Origin: Paracoccus onchidii
Lineage (GTDB): Bacteria > Pseudomonadota > Alphaproteobacteria > Rhodobacterales > Rhodobacteraceae
Direction of reading: 5' to 3'
NCBI RefSeq assembly: GCF_028294535.1
Contig: NZ_JAQBIE010000029.1
Location: 1 to 46,700 of the forward strand
DNA length: 46,700 nt
Shown one piece after another: positions 17,653-26,401 of the stretch. The position numbers and the translations under genes were made by a program. The notes beneath the pieces were generated by a model. The model searched no databases, was not told the DNA's origin, and worked only from the letters and a program-made list of their open reading frames with translations. The stretch's first letter is position 1; each line of letters begins with the position of its first letter.

Positions 17653-17764
17653 TGTTGTCGTCCTCCTCTGAAGTCGCCCGAAATCTCCCGCTTTCGGGTG
17701 CTGACAAACAGGTTGCGTCTGCGTTGCGGCAATTCAATGGACCCGCGCAACGCCGGGCCTCCGG

Positions 17765-17784
17765 CTGTCTCACAGGTGAGACAG
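17765..17784. promoter_or_regulatory. Probable activator-binding palindrome before aldehyde dehydrogenase
   Basis: CTGTCTCACAGGTGAGACAG has 9-bp arms that match perfectly around AG. It lies in the 138 bases between the end of the AcoR-like regulator gene and the aldehyde dehydrogenase start, about 113 bases before that start. No T-run follows, so it is not a normal terminator. It resembles the TGTCTC/GAGACA sites I recall for Fis-type activators of alcohol and aldehyde genes. Assignment to the neighbouring regulator is inference. Confidence 0.55.
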
Positions 17785-17790
17785 TCGAGG

Positions 17791-18741
17791 CTATTTTTCG
17801 TTCAGGCCCAGTCGCGCCATGCGCCGATACATGGTCGCCCGGCCAATTCCCAAAGCCCGCGCAGCGGCGGAAACATTGCCGCCGGCACGCGCCAGGGCGC
17901 GTGCGACCGCAGCGTGTTCGGCGCGGTCGAATCCGTGCAGATCATCTTGACGGCCCAGCAGATCAGCTGCCGGTCGCGGGCGCAGGTCGCCCTCTCGCTC
18001 CAGGCCCAATGCGCGGCGCGCGGCACGGGTCGCGCCGACGGCCAGATCATCCTTGTCCACCGCCAGAAGCATGGCCGCATCGCTGGGATCGTCCGAGGCC
18101 AGCACGATCCGCGCCCCGGGGAAGCTGGCCCGAAAAAAGGTGGCCTCGATGCTGCGGGCGGCCTGTGCCACCTGCGCCGCGATCAACCGGTTATATCTTT
18201 CGGTCTGGTCGGCGCGCGCGCTGCTGACATCCAGCGCGGCCAGCAATCGCCCATCCGGCCCCCAGATCGGCGCATCGATACAGGACATGCCGGTATTGCG
18301 CGTGTGAAAATGCTGTTCGCGATGAATGGTCACCTGCCGCCCTTCGGCCAGACAGGTGCCGATACCATTGGTACCCTGGCTGCGTTCGGACCAGTCAGCG
18401 CCCTGCCACAGCCCCCAGTCACGGAACTGCGCGGCATCGCCATCGCTGACACGTTGATCCAGCACGATCCCATCGGCATCGGTCAGCATGACATTGCATC
18501 CCGACATGCCCACCAACCCGTAAAGCTGGTCAAGCTGTGGCGCCGCAACATTCAGAAACCGATCGCGCGCGTCGCGCCGGTATTGCAACTCGGCATATGA
18601 CAGGCGCTCGGGCTGATGCCGGTCGGCAGGATCGAGCCCATGCTTGACCATCGAGCGACGCCAGGACGCCGCCAAGGCCGATGTTGCGGATTTCGAACGT
18701 GACTGTTCGGCCACCAGATCGGCGTGGCTGCGGTTCGTCAT
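17791..18741 (-). CDS. AcoR-like GAF/Fis regulator without AAA+ domain
   Basis: The 316-residue protein has an N-terminal segment typical of AcoR (ALAASWRRSMVKHGLDPADR), a GAF-like sensor (about residues 75-215, with SQGTNGIGTCLAEGRQVTIH and GMSCIDAPIWGPDGRLLAAL) and a C-terminal Fis helix-turn-helix (ALARAGGNVSAAARALGIGR). The sigma-54-interacting AAA+ domain of full AcoR is absent: no GAFTGA or Walker motifs. It therefore cannot work as a classical enhancer-binding protein and more likely acts at sigma-70 promoters. It is encoded just upstream of the aldehyde dehydrogenase gene, the likely target. GGAGG precedes the ATG. Confidence 0.85.
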   Translation of the reverse strand: MTNRSHADLVAEQSRSKSATSALAASWRRSMVKHGLDPADRHQPERLSYAELQYRRDARDRFLNVAAPQLDQLYGLVGMSGCNVMLTDADGIVLDQRVSDGDAAQFRDWGLWQGADWSERSQGTNGIGTCLAEGRQVTIHREQHFHTRNTGMSCIDAPIWGPDGRLLAALDVSSARADQTERYNRLIAAQVAQAARSIEATFFRASFPGARIVLASDDPSDAAMLLAVDKDDLAVGATRAARRALGLEREGDLRPRPAADLLGRQDDLHGFDRAEHAAVARALARAGGNVSAAARALGIGRATMYRRMARLGLNEK

Positions 18742-18853
18742 ATCTGTCCTCCCCCTGGGCCAAGTGTATCAGAGTCTCGGGCGGATAGGGAACAACTTTG
18801 ACCCGCCTCGGCCAACGGCCCGACGTCTCCATGGCCCGAATTGCAATCGCGCG

Positions 18854-19999
18854 CTATCCGACCCACTCAGAGGGCGTTGTCTTGCGCGGATGATAGGGCG
18901 GCAGGTCCGCGCCATCACGATACAACAGCGATTGCCCGTCATGGAACAGGTGCAGCGTCTGGGGATTGGCGGTCAGGCGCACCGTCTTGCCATTCAGCCC
19001 GGTATGGATGCCCGGCAGCTTGGCGATCACCGGCACGCTGTCCTGATTGGTGCCGAAATATAGAAGCGTCACCTCGCCCAGGGCTTCGGTCAGATCTACC
19101 TGCCCTTCAAAGATCGCATCGCCGTCGGTTTCGCGCATGTCCTCGGGGCGGACGCCCAGATTGACGGCCATGCCCTGATCGCCCTCGCGGGTCGGGATCG
19201 CGACCTGCGCCACGCCGCCGCCATCCAGCGCGACGGTCGTCATGTCGCCCACCGCCGTGACCTTGCCGGGCAGCAGGTTCATCGCCGGGCTGCCGATGAA
19301 CTGGGCGACGAATTCATTCACCGGCCGTTCATACAGTTCCAGCGGCGCGCCGACCTGCGCGATGCCGCCCCCGGCCAGAACCACGATCCGGTCGGCCAGC
19401 GTCATCGCCTCGGTCTGATCATGGGTGACATAGATCATGGTCCGGTCGGGCATGGATGCCTTCAGCTGCGCGATCTCGATCCGGGTGGCGACGCGCAGCG
19501 CCGCGTCCAGATTGGAAAGCGGTTCGTCGAACAGATAGACCTTGGGGTCGCGGACGATGGCCCGGCCGATGGCCACGCGCTGTCGCTGGCCACCCGACAG
19601 CGCCTTGGGCAGGCGATCCAGATAGGGCGTCAGTTGCAGCATCTTGCCCGCGTGGTCGGTCGCCTCGCGGATCTGGTCCCGGGACTGCCCCGCGATCTTC
19701 AGCGCGAAGGCCATGTTGTCGCGCACCGTCATATGCGGATAAAGGGCATAGGACTGAAACACCATCGCGATGCCGCGCTGGCTGGGCGGGATGTCGTTCA
19801 TCCGCTGGCCGTCGATCTGCAGCGTGCCGCCGCTGATCCGTTCCAGCCCCGCGATCATCCGCAGCAATGTCGATTTCCCACAGCCCGAAGGGCCGACGAA
19901 AACGATGAATTCGCCCGATGCGATAGTCAGGTCGATATCGCCGAGGACCTGAACCTCGCCATATGATTTGGCGACGCCTTCCAGTTTCAGATCGGCCAT
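18854..19999 (-). CDS. aglK: Alpha-glucoside ABC transporter ATP-binding protein AglK
   Basis: This 381-residue MalK/UgpC-type ATPase has Walker A VGPSGCGKSTLLRMIAGLE, signature LSGGQRQRVAIGRAI, Walker B VYLFDEPLSNLDA and switch His IYVTHDQTEAMTLADRI. A C-terminal OB/TOBE regulatory domain (about residues 240-370, with LGVRPEDM) follows. It energises import through the permeases encoded upstream on the same strand (AglF, AglG). It is the last gene of the operon, 24 bases after the alpha-glucosidase gene. GGGGAGG precedes the ATG. The specific name rests on gene order. Confidence 0.9.
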   Translation of the reverse strand: MADLKLEGVAKSYGEVQVLGDIDLTIASGEFIVFVGPSGCGKSTLLRMIAGLERISGGTLQIDGQRMNDIPPSQRGIAMVFQSYALYPHMTVRDNMAFALKIAGQSRDQIREATDHAGKMLQLTPYLDRLPKALSGGQRQRVAIGRAIVRDPKVYLFDEPLSNLDAALRVATRIEIAQLKASMPDRTMIYVTHDQTEAMTLADRIVVLAGGGIAQVGAPLELYERPVNEFVAQFIGSPAMNLLPGKVTAVGDMTTVALDGGGVAQVAIPTREGDQGMAVNLGVRPEDMRETDGDAIFEGQVDLTEALGEVTLLYFGTNQDSVPVIAKLPGIHTGLNGKTVRLTANPQTLHLFHDGQSLLYRDGADLPPYHPRKTTPSEWVG

Positions 20000-20023
20000 C
20001 CGGTTTCCTCCCCTGAACCTGCC

Positions 20024-21568
20024 CTAGCCTTCGATGATCTGGACCTGCCAGGGCGCAAGGCCGGCGGCCTCGTCATCCGACAGGTTGGCCCTGATCCGAA
20101 GGGTCTGTTCGCTGTCTGCGCGGATGAAGGACAGGACCGGCCCCTGGGCCGACATATCCGACATGCTGCCCAATCGCAGCGCGCTGTGCTTGTTGCGCAG
20201 CCCGATCGCCCACCGATAATGATGCAGGACGGACTGGGCGTCGGCCTCTTGCCCGACGACGGTGCGTTGCAGATGGGCGTGGGGCACCGGCAGCCATGGC
20301 TGGCTGGTCGAAAAGCCGCCATTGACACCCATGTCCCAGACCATCGGCGTCCGGCACCCGTCGCGGCCCTTGTATTCGGGCCAGAATTCGATGCCATACG
20401 GGTCGCGCAGATCCTCGAACTGCAATTCGGCCTCGGGCAGGCCCAGTTCCTCGCCCTGATACAGGCAGACGGAACCGCGCAGGCACATCAGCACCGTCGC
20501 ATAGGCCTTAGCCGCCTGATCGGTCAGATTCCAGCGGCTGATATGGCGCGCGACATCATGGTTCGACATCGCCCAGCAGGGCCAGCTGTTCGGCGCCGTC
20601 GCCTGCAACTGGTCAAAGACCTGCACGATCCGCGCGGCGGGCAGATCCTCGCCCGACAGGAAGTCGAACACATAGGACATCTGCACCCGGCCCGGCACGC
20701 CGGTATATTCCTCCAGAAGTTCCAGCCCACGTTCGCTGTCGCCGATCTCGCCCACCACGACCGCGCCGCGCGGCGCAAGCTTGGCGGCAAAGCGTTCCAG
20801 AAAGGGCAGATTCTCGGGCTGCGACTTGTCATATTTGTGGCTTTGATGGTTATAGGGGTTCACTGCGGGCGCGGTGTCGGCCTTGCGCAGCTCCGGGGCC
20901 AACGGCGGGTTGTCGCGCAGCTGGGCGTCGTGGAAATAGAAATTGATCGTATCCAGACGGAAGCCGTCGACGCCCTTGTCCAGCCAGAATTCGGCCATCT
21001 GCAATAGCGCGTCCTGCACCTCGGCATTGTGGAAATTCAGATCCGGCTGCTGGCTTAGAAAGTTGTGCAGGTAATATTGTTCGCGCCGCGCATCCCATTG
21101 CCACGCGCTGCCGCCAAAGATCGACAGCCAGTTCGTCGGCACCGTGCCGTCGGGCTTGGGATCGGCCCAGACATACCAGTCGGATTTCGGGTTGTCGCGG
21201 CTGGCGCGGCTTTCCTTGAACCACGGATGCTGGTCCGAGGTATGCGACATCACCAGATCGATCATCACCTTCAGGCCCAGATCATGGGCCCGTTCGATCA
21301 GCCAGTCGAAATCCTCCATCGTGCCGAACAGCGGGTCGATGCCGCGATAATCGCTGACATCATAGCCGAAATCCTTCATCGGAGAGGTGAAGAAAGGCGA
21401 TATCCAGACCGCATCCACCCCCAGCGAGGCGACATAGGGCAGGCGCTGCGCGATGCCCGCCAGATCGCCGACGCCATCGCCGGTCGTGTCCTGAAAACTG
21501 CGGGGATAGATCTGATAGATGATCCCGCCCTTCCACCATTCCGTCTTGTTTTCCGTCAAATCATCCAC
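20024..21568 (-). CDS. aglA: Alpha-glucosidase, GH13
   Basis: This 514-residue family GH13 enzyme hydrolyses alpha-glucosides after uptake. N-terminal WWKGGIIYQIYPRSFQDTTG, LVMSHTSDQHPWF, nucleophile region GVDGFRLDTINFYF, acid/base VVVGEIGD and the third catalytic site CWAMSNHDVARH are visible. No signal peptide is present, so it acts in the cytosol. The start is GTG at 21568; the first bases overlap the end of aglG by eight, showing coupling. Position between permease and ATPase genes matches the aglEFGAK order described in rhizobia. Confidence 0.93.
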   Translation of the reverse strand: MDDLTENKTEWWKGGIIYQIYPRSFQDTTGDGVGDLAGIAQRLPYVASLGVDAVWISPFFTSPMKDFGYDVSDYRGIDPLFGTMEDFDWLIERAHDLGLKVMIDLVMSHTSDQHPWFKESRASRDNPKSDWYVWADPKPDGTVPTNWLSIFGGSAWQWDARREQYYLHNFLSQQPDLNFHNAEVQDALLQMAEFWLDKGVDGFRLDTINFYFHDAQLRDNPPLAPELRKADTAPAVNPYNHQSHKYDKSQPENLPFLERFAAKLAPRGAVVVGEIGDSERGLELLEEYTGVPGRVQMSYVFDFLSGEDLPAARIVQVFDQLQATAPNSWPCWAMSNHDVARHISRWNLTDQAAKAYATVLMCLRGSVCLYQGEELGLPEAELQFEDLRDPYGIEFWPEYKGRDGCRTPMVWDMGVNGGFSTSQPWLPVPHAHLQRTVVGQEADAQSVLHHYRWAIGLRNKHSALRLGSMSDMSAQGPVLSFIRADSEQTLRIRANLSDDEAAGLAPWQVQIIEG

Positions 21569-22694
21569 CTTTCACGGATCCGGCCAGCAGCCCGCGGACC
21601 AGATATTTCTGCATTGCAAAGAACACGATCAGCGGCACCGCGATCGAGATGAAGGCCGAGGTCGCCAGAATTTCCCATTCCCCGCCTTTCGAGCCCATCA
21701 ATTCGCGCAGAACGCCGGTCATCACCAACTGTTCCCGCGTGTTGCCCAGAAACACGGTCGCAACCAGCAGATCGTTCCACACCCACAGGAACTGGAAGAT
21801 CGCGAAACTGGCCAGCGCCGGGAAGGACAGCGGCAGGATGATCCGGCGGAAAATCTGGAACTCGGTCGCGCCATCCACGCGGGCGCTTTCGATCACCTCG
21901 CGCGGCAAGCCGACCATGTAGTTGCGCAGCAGATAGACCGCCAGTGGCAGGCCAAAGCCGGTATGGGCCAGCCATATCCCCAGATAGCCCTTGCCGATGC
22001 CGATCTCATTATGCAGCCTCAGCAGCGGGATCAGCGACACCTGCAACGGCACCACCAGCAGGCCCACCACGGCGGCGGTCAGGATCGCGCGGCCGGGAAA
22101 CTCCATCCAGGCCAGCGCATAGGCCGCGAAGGCCGCGATCAGGATCGGGATCACCGTCGCCGGGATCGTCACCGTCAGCGTGTTCATGAAGGCGCGGCCC
22201 AGACCCTCGGCGGTCAGGACGCGCTGATAATTGCCGGTGGTGAATTTCGGCGGCACCTCGGTGGTGGTAAAGATCCGCTCGCCGCGCCGCATCTCGAACG
22301 GTTCGGGCGAGGTCAGGCGATAGCTGCCATCGGCATCCACGGTCAGTTGCCAGCCATCCTCGATCTCGGTCGTGTCGCCGGGCTGAAACCGGGCCGGGTC
22401 GCGCGCGCCAGTGCCCCAGGCGACCAGCGTCTGATCGCCCTCGGTCACGTTCCCCTCGATGACATACAACCCGCCGTCCTGCACCGCATCGTCATCGGTG
22501 CCGGTACGCACAAAGCCGGTCTGTTCGGCCGCGGAAAACGACTGCCACCAGCCGCTGTTTGCGATCTGGTCGCGATCGCGGAACGACGACACGAACAGGC
22601 CCAGCGTGGGAATCGTCCACAGCAGAACCAGAAGGAAGGCACAAATATTGACGACCCATACCAGCGTGGATTTCTGTCCGGCCATCCCGTCCAT
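21561..22694 (-). CDS. aglG: Alpha-glucoside ABC transporter permease AglG
   Basis: This 377-residue inner-membrane permease of the MalG group has an N-terminal membrane segment (VWVVNICAFLLVLLWTIPTL). A large extracytoplasmic insert of roughly 130 residues follows, with repeated Gly/Asp-rich beta stretches, and then five more hydrophobic segments. The EAA loop is VGLPREVIESARVDGATEFQ. The long insert is a usual feature of AglG. An AAGGAGG ribosome-binding site lies inside the end of aglF; aglF stop and aglG start share a base (TGATG). Confidence 0.92.
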   Translation of the reverse strand: MDGMAGQKSTLVWVVNICAFLLVLLWTIPTLGLFVSSFRDRDQIANSGWWQSFSAAEQTGFVRTGTDDDAVQDGGLYVIEGNVTEGDQTLVAWGTGARDPARFQPGDTTEIEDGWQLTVDADGSYRLTSPEPFEMRRGERIFTTTEVPPKFTTGNYQRVLTAEGLGRAFMNTLTVTIPATVIPILIAAFAAYALAWMEFPGRAILTAAVVGLLVVPLQVSLIPLLRLHNEIGIGKGYLGIWLAHTGFGLPLAVYLLRNYMVGLPREVIESARVDGATEFQIFRRIILPLSFPALASFAIFQFLWVWNDLLVATVFLGNTREQLVMTGVLRELMGSKGGEWEILATSAFISIAVPLIVFFAMQKYLVRGLLAGSVKGG

Positions 22695-23689
22695 CAGCGG
22701 ACCTCCTTGCGGGCGTTGCGGATGTTCCAGACCATGATCGGCGTCACCAGGATCATCAGCACGATGGCAATGGCCGAGCCGCGCCCGTAATCGGGGCTGC
22801 CACGGAACATCCAGTCATACATCAGATTCGCCAGAACCTGCGTGCCCCATTGGCCGTTGGTCATGACAAAGACGATATCAAAGACCTTCAGCACGACGAT
22901 GGTGATGGTGGTCCAGACCACCGCGATCGTGCCCATGATCTGCGGCACCTTGATCTTCATGAAAACCTGCAGCGGGCTGGCGCCGTCCAGAATCGCGGCC
23001 TCGATGGTTTCCTCGGGGATGCCGCGCAGGGCCGCCGACAGGATCACCATCGCAAAGCCGGTCTGGATCCAGACCAGCACGATCATCAGGAAGAAATTGT
23101 TCCACGGGATCAGCGTCAGCCAGATCTGCGGATCGCCGCCCAGCCGCGTCACGATCCAGTTCAGAAGCCCGATCTGGGTTTCGCCCTCGGCGCGGAATTC
23201 GTAGATGAACTTCCAGATCACGCCCGCGCCGACAAAGCTGATCGCCATCGGCATGAAGATCAGCGACTTGCCGATATTGCCCCATCTGATCCGGTCGGTC
23301 AGCTGCGCCGCAATCAGCCCGAACAGCGTGGACAGCGCCGGCACGACCAGCAGCCACAGCATGTTGTTGCGCATGGATTCGCGGAATTTCCCGTCGCCCA
23401 GCAGCCATGTATAGTTGTCGACACCGACGAAACGGCTGCCGGTGGAGTTGTGCAGCGACCGCCACAGGCTGTCGATGACCGGATAGACCAGATACATGGT
23501 CAGAAACAGGATTGCCGGGCCCAGAAACAGCCAGGGCCGGATCTGGTTGGCCTTGCGGATATTGTCGCCCGCATTCGGCCCCTTGGGCGGGTAGATCGTA
23601 TCAAGGACCATATTCGATCCCCAGAACCACGCCACGCATCCGAAGACGCCGATGGCGATGGTGCTGATGGCCAGCCAGAACAGTTCCAT
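22694..23689 (-). CDS. aglF: Alpha-glucoside ABC transporter permease AglF
   Basis: This 331-residue permease of the MalF group has a hydrophobic N-terminal segment (FWLAISTIAIGVFGCVAWFW), a short charged loop, and then the usual six segments beginning PWLFLGPAILFLTMYLVYPV. The EAA loop is RGIPEETIEAAILDGASPLQ. It pairs with AglG to form the channel. The gene starts 68 bases after aglE; a strong hairpin lies in that gap. Confidence 0.92.
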   Translation of the reverse strand: MELFWLAISTIAIGVFGCVAWFWGSNMVLDTIYPPKGPNAGDNIRKANQIRPWLFLGPAILFLTMYLVYPVIDSLWRSLHNSTGSRFVGVDNYTWLLGDGKFRESMRNNMLWLLVVPALSTLFGLIAAQLTDRIRWGNIGKSLIFMPMAISFVGAGVIWKFIYEFRAEGETQIGLLNWIVTRLGGDPQIWLTLIPWNNFFLMIVLVWIQTGFAMVILSAALRGIPEETIEAAILDGASPLQVFMKIKVPQIMGTIAVVWTTITIVVLKVFDIVFVMTNGQWGTQVLANLMYDWMFRGSPDYGRGSAIAIVLMILVTPIMVWNIRNARKEVR

Positions 23690-23713
23690 CCCGTTACCCC
23701 CGCTTTGCTATGG

Positions 23714-23740
23714 CGCGTCGCGGGGTCTGCCCGCGCCGCG
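23714..23740 (-). terminator. Hairpin between aglE and aglF
   Basis: CGCGTCGCGGG and CCCGCGCCGCG pair at 10 of 11 positions around a five-base loop. No T-run follows. Such intercistronic hairpins after binding-protein genes commonly protect the upstream mRNA, so that the binding protein is made in excess over the permeases. Confidence 0.5.
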
Positions 23741-23757
23741 CCCTGTCTTGGGTGGTG

Positions 23758-25113
23758 CTACTTGATCGTGTCCCAGGTCTGCTGGATCTGGTCGCCGACC
23801 TCTTGCGCGGATTTGCCGCCGGTGAAATCAACCATGCCGGTCCAGAAGGCACCCGCGCCGATGGCCCCCGGCATCAGGTCCGACCCGTCAAAGCGGAAGG
23901 TCGTCGCATCCTGCAGGATCTGACCCATCTTTTGCAGCGTCTCATCGCCATAGGCGTCGGTGTTGACGCCGGTATGGGGCGTCAGGAAGCCCTTTTGCGC
24001 CATCCAGATCTCATGCGCGGCGGGCGTTTTCAGGAAATCGATGAAGGCCAGCGCAGCCGGATTGTCGGACAGCGCCGAAAACAGCGTGCCGCCGCCCAGA
24101 ACCGGTTGCCCCAGATCGCCCTCGGCGGGGGCCGGGAAATAGAAGAAATCGGCATCCAGCCCGATCTCGACCCCTTCCGGGAAGAAGGACGGGATGAAGC
24201 TGGCCTGACGATGCATGAAACAGGCGGGCGGGCTGTCGAACAGACCTTTCGGGCTGTCGCGGAAATCGGTCGAGGCCACGGCCCCGGACCCGCCCGCGAC
24301 ATGATCTTCGTTCTTGGCGAACCAGCCGAATTCCTCGATCGCGGCGACGACCTTGGGATCGTTGAAGGGCAGGCCGTTGGTGGTCCAGGCGTCGTAATCC
24401 TCGGGGCTGTTCATGCGCAGCATGATATCCTCGACCCAGTCGGTCGCGGGCCAGCCGGTCGCGCCACCCGAGCCCAACCCGATGCACCAGGGCGTTTCGC
24501 CATCCGCCACGATCTGTTCGGTCAGCGTCTTCAGATCCTCGTAGGTTTCGGGAACCTCATAGCCCATGTCCTCGAAATTCTCGGGGACATACCAGACCAG
24601 CGATTTCACATCCGCCTTGTAGGGAAAGGCATAGGTATGTTCGGCCCCGTCCGCACCTTCATAGGTCGACAGCGCGGCCCAGCTTTCGCCGGCGGCGTAA
24701 TTGTCCCTGATCCACTGGCCGGTCTCGTCGCCCAGATCGGTCAGATGGCCCTTTTTGGCCAGATCGGCGGCCAGGCCGGGTTGCGGGAACACCGCGACAT
24801 CGGGGGGCGAGCCTGCCTCGCTGTCGATGACGATCTGCTGTTCGAAACTGTCCGACCCGGAATAGTTGACCGTCGCACCGGTCGCGTCCTCGAAATAGGG
24901 AAAGATCGAGCTGAACAATTCCTGATCCGGGCCAAGCCACGGACCCAGCACGGTAAAGGACTGGCCTTCAAGATCGCCATGCGCGGCTTTGAAATCCTCA
25001 AGGCTTTGCCAGTTGATGCGGTCGTCGCTGCCCGGCTCGATCACCATCTGGGCCAGTGCAGGCCCCGAAATCAGAATGGCCATGGCAGTTGTCATGAACA
25101 TAACTTGTTTCAA
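23758..25113 (-). CDS. aglE: Alpha-glucoside-binding periplasmic protein AglE
   Basis: The 451-residue precursor has a signal peptide (start KQVMFMTTAMAILISGPALA, cleavage after ALA) and the extracellular solute-binding family 1 fold, with WYVPENFEDMGYEVPETYED and NNDPEDYDAWTTN-like stretches. It captures alpha-glucosides in the periplasm for AglFGK. I place the start at the TTG at 25113: GGGAGGAAGACG sits before it and the signal peptide becomes normal. An ATG at 25134 would place that ribosome-binding site inside the gene. It is the first gene of the aglEFGAK unit. Confidence 0.9.
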   Translation of the reverse strand: MKQVMFMTTAMAILISGPALAQMVIEPGSDDRINWQSLEDFKAAHGDLEGQSFTVLGPWLGPDQELFSSIFPYFEDATGATVNYSGSDSFEQQIVIDSEAGSPPDVAVFPQPGLAADLAKKGHLTDLGDETGQWIRDNYAAGESWAALSTYEGADGAEHTYAFPYKADVKSLVWYVPENFEDMGYEVPETYEDLKTLTEQIVADGETPWCIGLGSGGATGWPATDWVEDIMLRMNSPEDYDAWTTNGLPFNDPKVVAAIEEFGWFAKNEDHVAGGSGAVASTDFRDSPKGLFDSPPACFMHRQASFIPSFFPEGVEIGLDADFFYFPAPAEGDLGQPVLGGGTLFSALSDNPAALAFIDFLKTPAAHEIWMAQKGFLTPHTGVNTDAYGDETLQKMGQILQDATTFRFDGSDLMPGAIGAGAFWTGMVDFTGGKSAQEVGDQIQQTWDTIK

Positions 25114-25166
25114 CGTCTTCCTCCCATCATTCAAAGGCGGAATCGGCTATCAAACCCGCCGTTCCA

Positions 25167-25199
25167 TCAAACGTTGGACAGGGGCTGACGATATGTCAA
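25167..25199 (-). promoter_or_regulatory. Probable aglE promoter with LacI-type operator
   Basis: On the minus strand TTGACA (25194-25199) is a perfect -35 box. The expected -10 region 17 bases on (CAACGT) is poor and overlaps TCCAACGTTTGA (25167-25178), a near-palindrome with a central CG like LacI-family operators. AglR, the usual regulator of agl operons, is a LacI-type protein. No such gene is in the window. Confidence 0.45.
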
Positions 25200-25202
25200 A
25201 GA

Positions 25203-26264
25203 TTAATCCTCCCATTCCAGTTCCTTGAAAGCTGCCGTCGCGTCACGCGCCACGGTTGCATCAAATGACTGCCATCCTTCACGCAGATGCGACATGTTCT
25301 GCACGATTTCGGGCACTGCACGCGACATGGGCAGCCCGGCGTCGATGCTTGCCCGCGTGCTGTCGCGCAATGCGCTCAGAAACTGTTTCTGCGGGGCGAT
25401 CGCATCCGCAAAGTCGCGCGCAACCGGCCCGTGACCGGGAACGATCAGGGCGGGACTTTGCGATACTGGCATCTCGGCCCAGTCGATCCAGCCCAGCAAG
25501 GATCCATCCACAACCGGCGTCAATTCGCGAAACAGCAAATCGCCGGTGAACAACGTGGCGGTTTGTTCGTCAAACACGGTCAGGTCATTATCGGTATGGG
25601 CGGTTTTCACCGGCTGCAACAACAGCGACCGCCCTCCCAGATCCAGCGCCATCGGTTCGGACAATGACTGATCGGGCAACACCACCTCGGTCCCGATCAT
25701 GCGCGCGGGACCGAACAGGCGGCCCGCACTGTCGAGATAGCTTTGCGACCGGGATGCCAGCGCCAGAGGCAAGGCTGAATGCGCCAGAACCTGCGCGCCC
25801 GCCTCGGCAAAGAACGAGGCCCCCAGAACATGGTCGGGATGCATATGCGTCAGGATGACATGGCTGATCGGCTTGTCCGAGATCCGCCGGATAGCGACCA
25901 GAAATTCCTGAGCCTGCTGACGCGACACGCCCGCATCGATCACCGCAATCCCATCCCGACCGATCACCACGCCCAGATTCGCAATGCGCCCATCCGGCGT
26001 TTCATCCATTTGCGCGATCCGACCCTGAAAAAAATGGACGCCCGGCGCAATCTCGGCCAAATCCAGCGCCGGAAGCTGCTCTGTTGGCTGACACCGGATA
26101 TCGCGGCCTGTCAGCTCGGGGTGCGAGGCCAGCCATGCATCCGCGATTCGCACCGCATCCTTCTGACATGCCGATCGCGTGGCGCGCTCTCCTTCCGGCA
26201 ACATCATCATCGCACATTCATGGGAAGAAACGGCAAGGCAGGCGGTCAATACAAGATGAAACAT
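25203..26264 (-). CDS. Quinoprotein relay-type zinc metallohydrolase (SoxH-like)
   Basis: The 353-residue protein has a short hydrophobic secretory N-terminus (MFHLVLTACLAVS), a Cys-containing segment (Cys17, Cys33, Cys58) and a metallo-beta-lactamase domain with THMHPDH (His140, His142, Asp144, His145), a later His in KTAHTDND, Asp in LFTGDLLF and His in VPGHGPV. I recognise the SoxH-related family that accompanies PQQ-dependent dehydrogenases together with a SoxYZ-like carrier. Its reaction is unknown; it probably acts on something carried on that protein's cysteine in the periplasm. It diverges from pqqA across a 137-base shared promoter region. Confidence 0.85.
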   Translation of the reverse strand: MFHLVLTACLAVSSHECAMMMLPEGERATRSACQKDAVRIADAWLASHPELTGRDIRCQPTEQLPALDLAEIAPGVHFFQGRIAQMDETPDGRIANLGVVIGRDGIAVIDAGVSRQQAQEFLVAIRRISDKPISHVILTHMHPDHVLGASFFAEAGAQVLAHSALPLALASRSQSYLDSAGRLFGPARMIGTEVVLPDQSLSEPMALDLGGRSLLLQPVKTAHTDNDLTVFDEQTATLFTGDLLFRELTPVVDGSLLGWIDWAEMPVSQSPALIVPGHGPVARDFADAIAPQKQFLSALRDSTRASIDAGLPMSRAVPEIVQNMSHLREGWQSFDATVARDATAAFKELEWED

Positions 26265-26293
26265 AGGGCGGATTATCCCGTGGCTACTTACAT

Positions 26294-26314
26294 GCAGAGT
26301 GATTTTCGCTCTGC
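26294..26314. promoter_or_regulatory. Inverted repeat in the pqqA/metallohydrolase divergent promoter region
   Basis: GCAGAG and CTCTGC form perfect 6-bp arms separated by nine bases. They are followed at once by a smaller palindrome, CTAC-CTTA-GTAG (26313-26324). The site lies about 90 bases before pqqA and 30 bases before the metallohydrolase gene. It is a candidate operator for a regulator of both genes, perhaps the response regulator encoded at 30984, which is inference. A TTGACC follows at 26329, but no good -10 partner was found. Confidence 0.4.
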
Positions 26315-26401
26315 TACCTTAGTAGTGTTGACCTATCCTGCCTCTCATTTAACATGAAATACAGTCGCCGACCCATTTTACGGCATTCGGAGGAGAAACA
26401 T

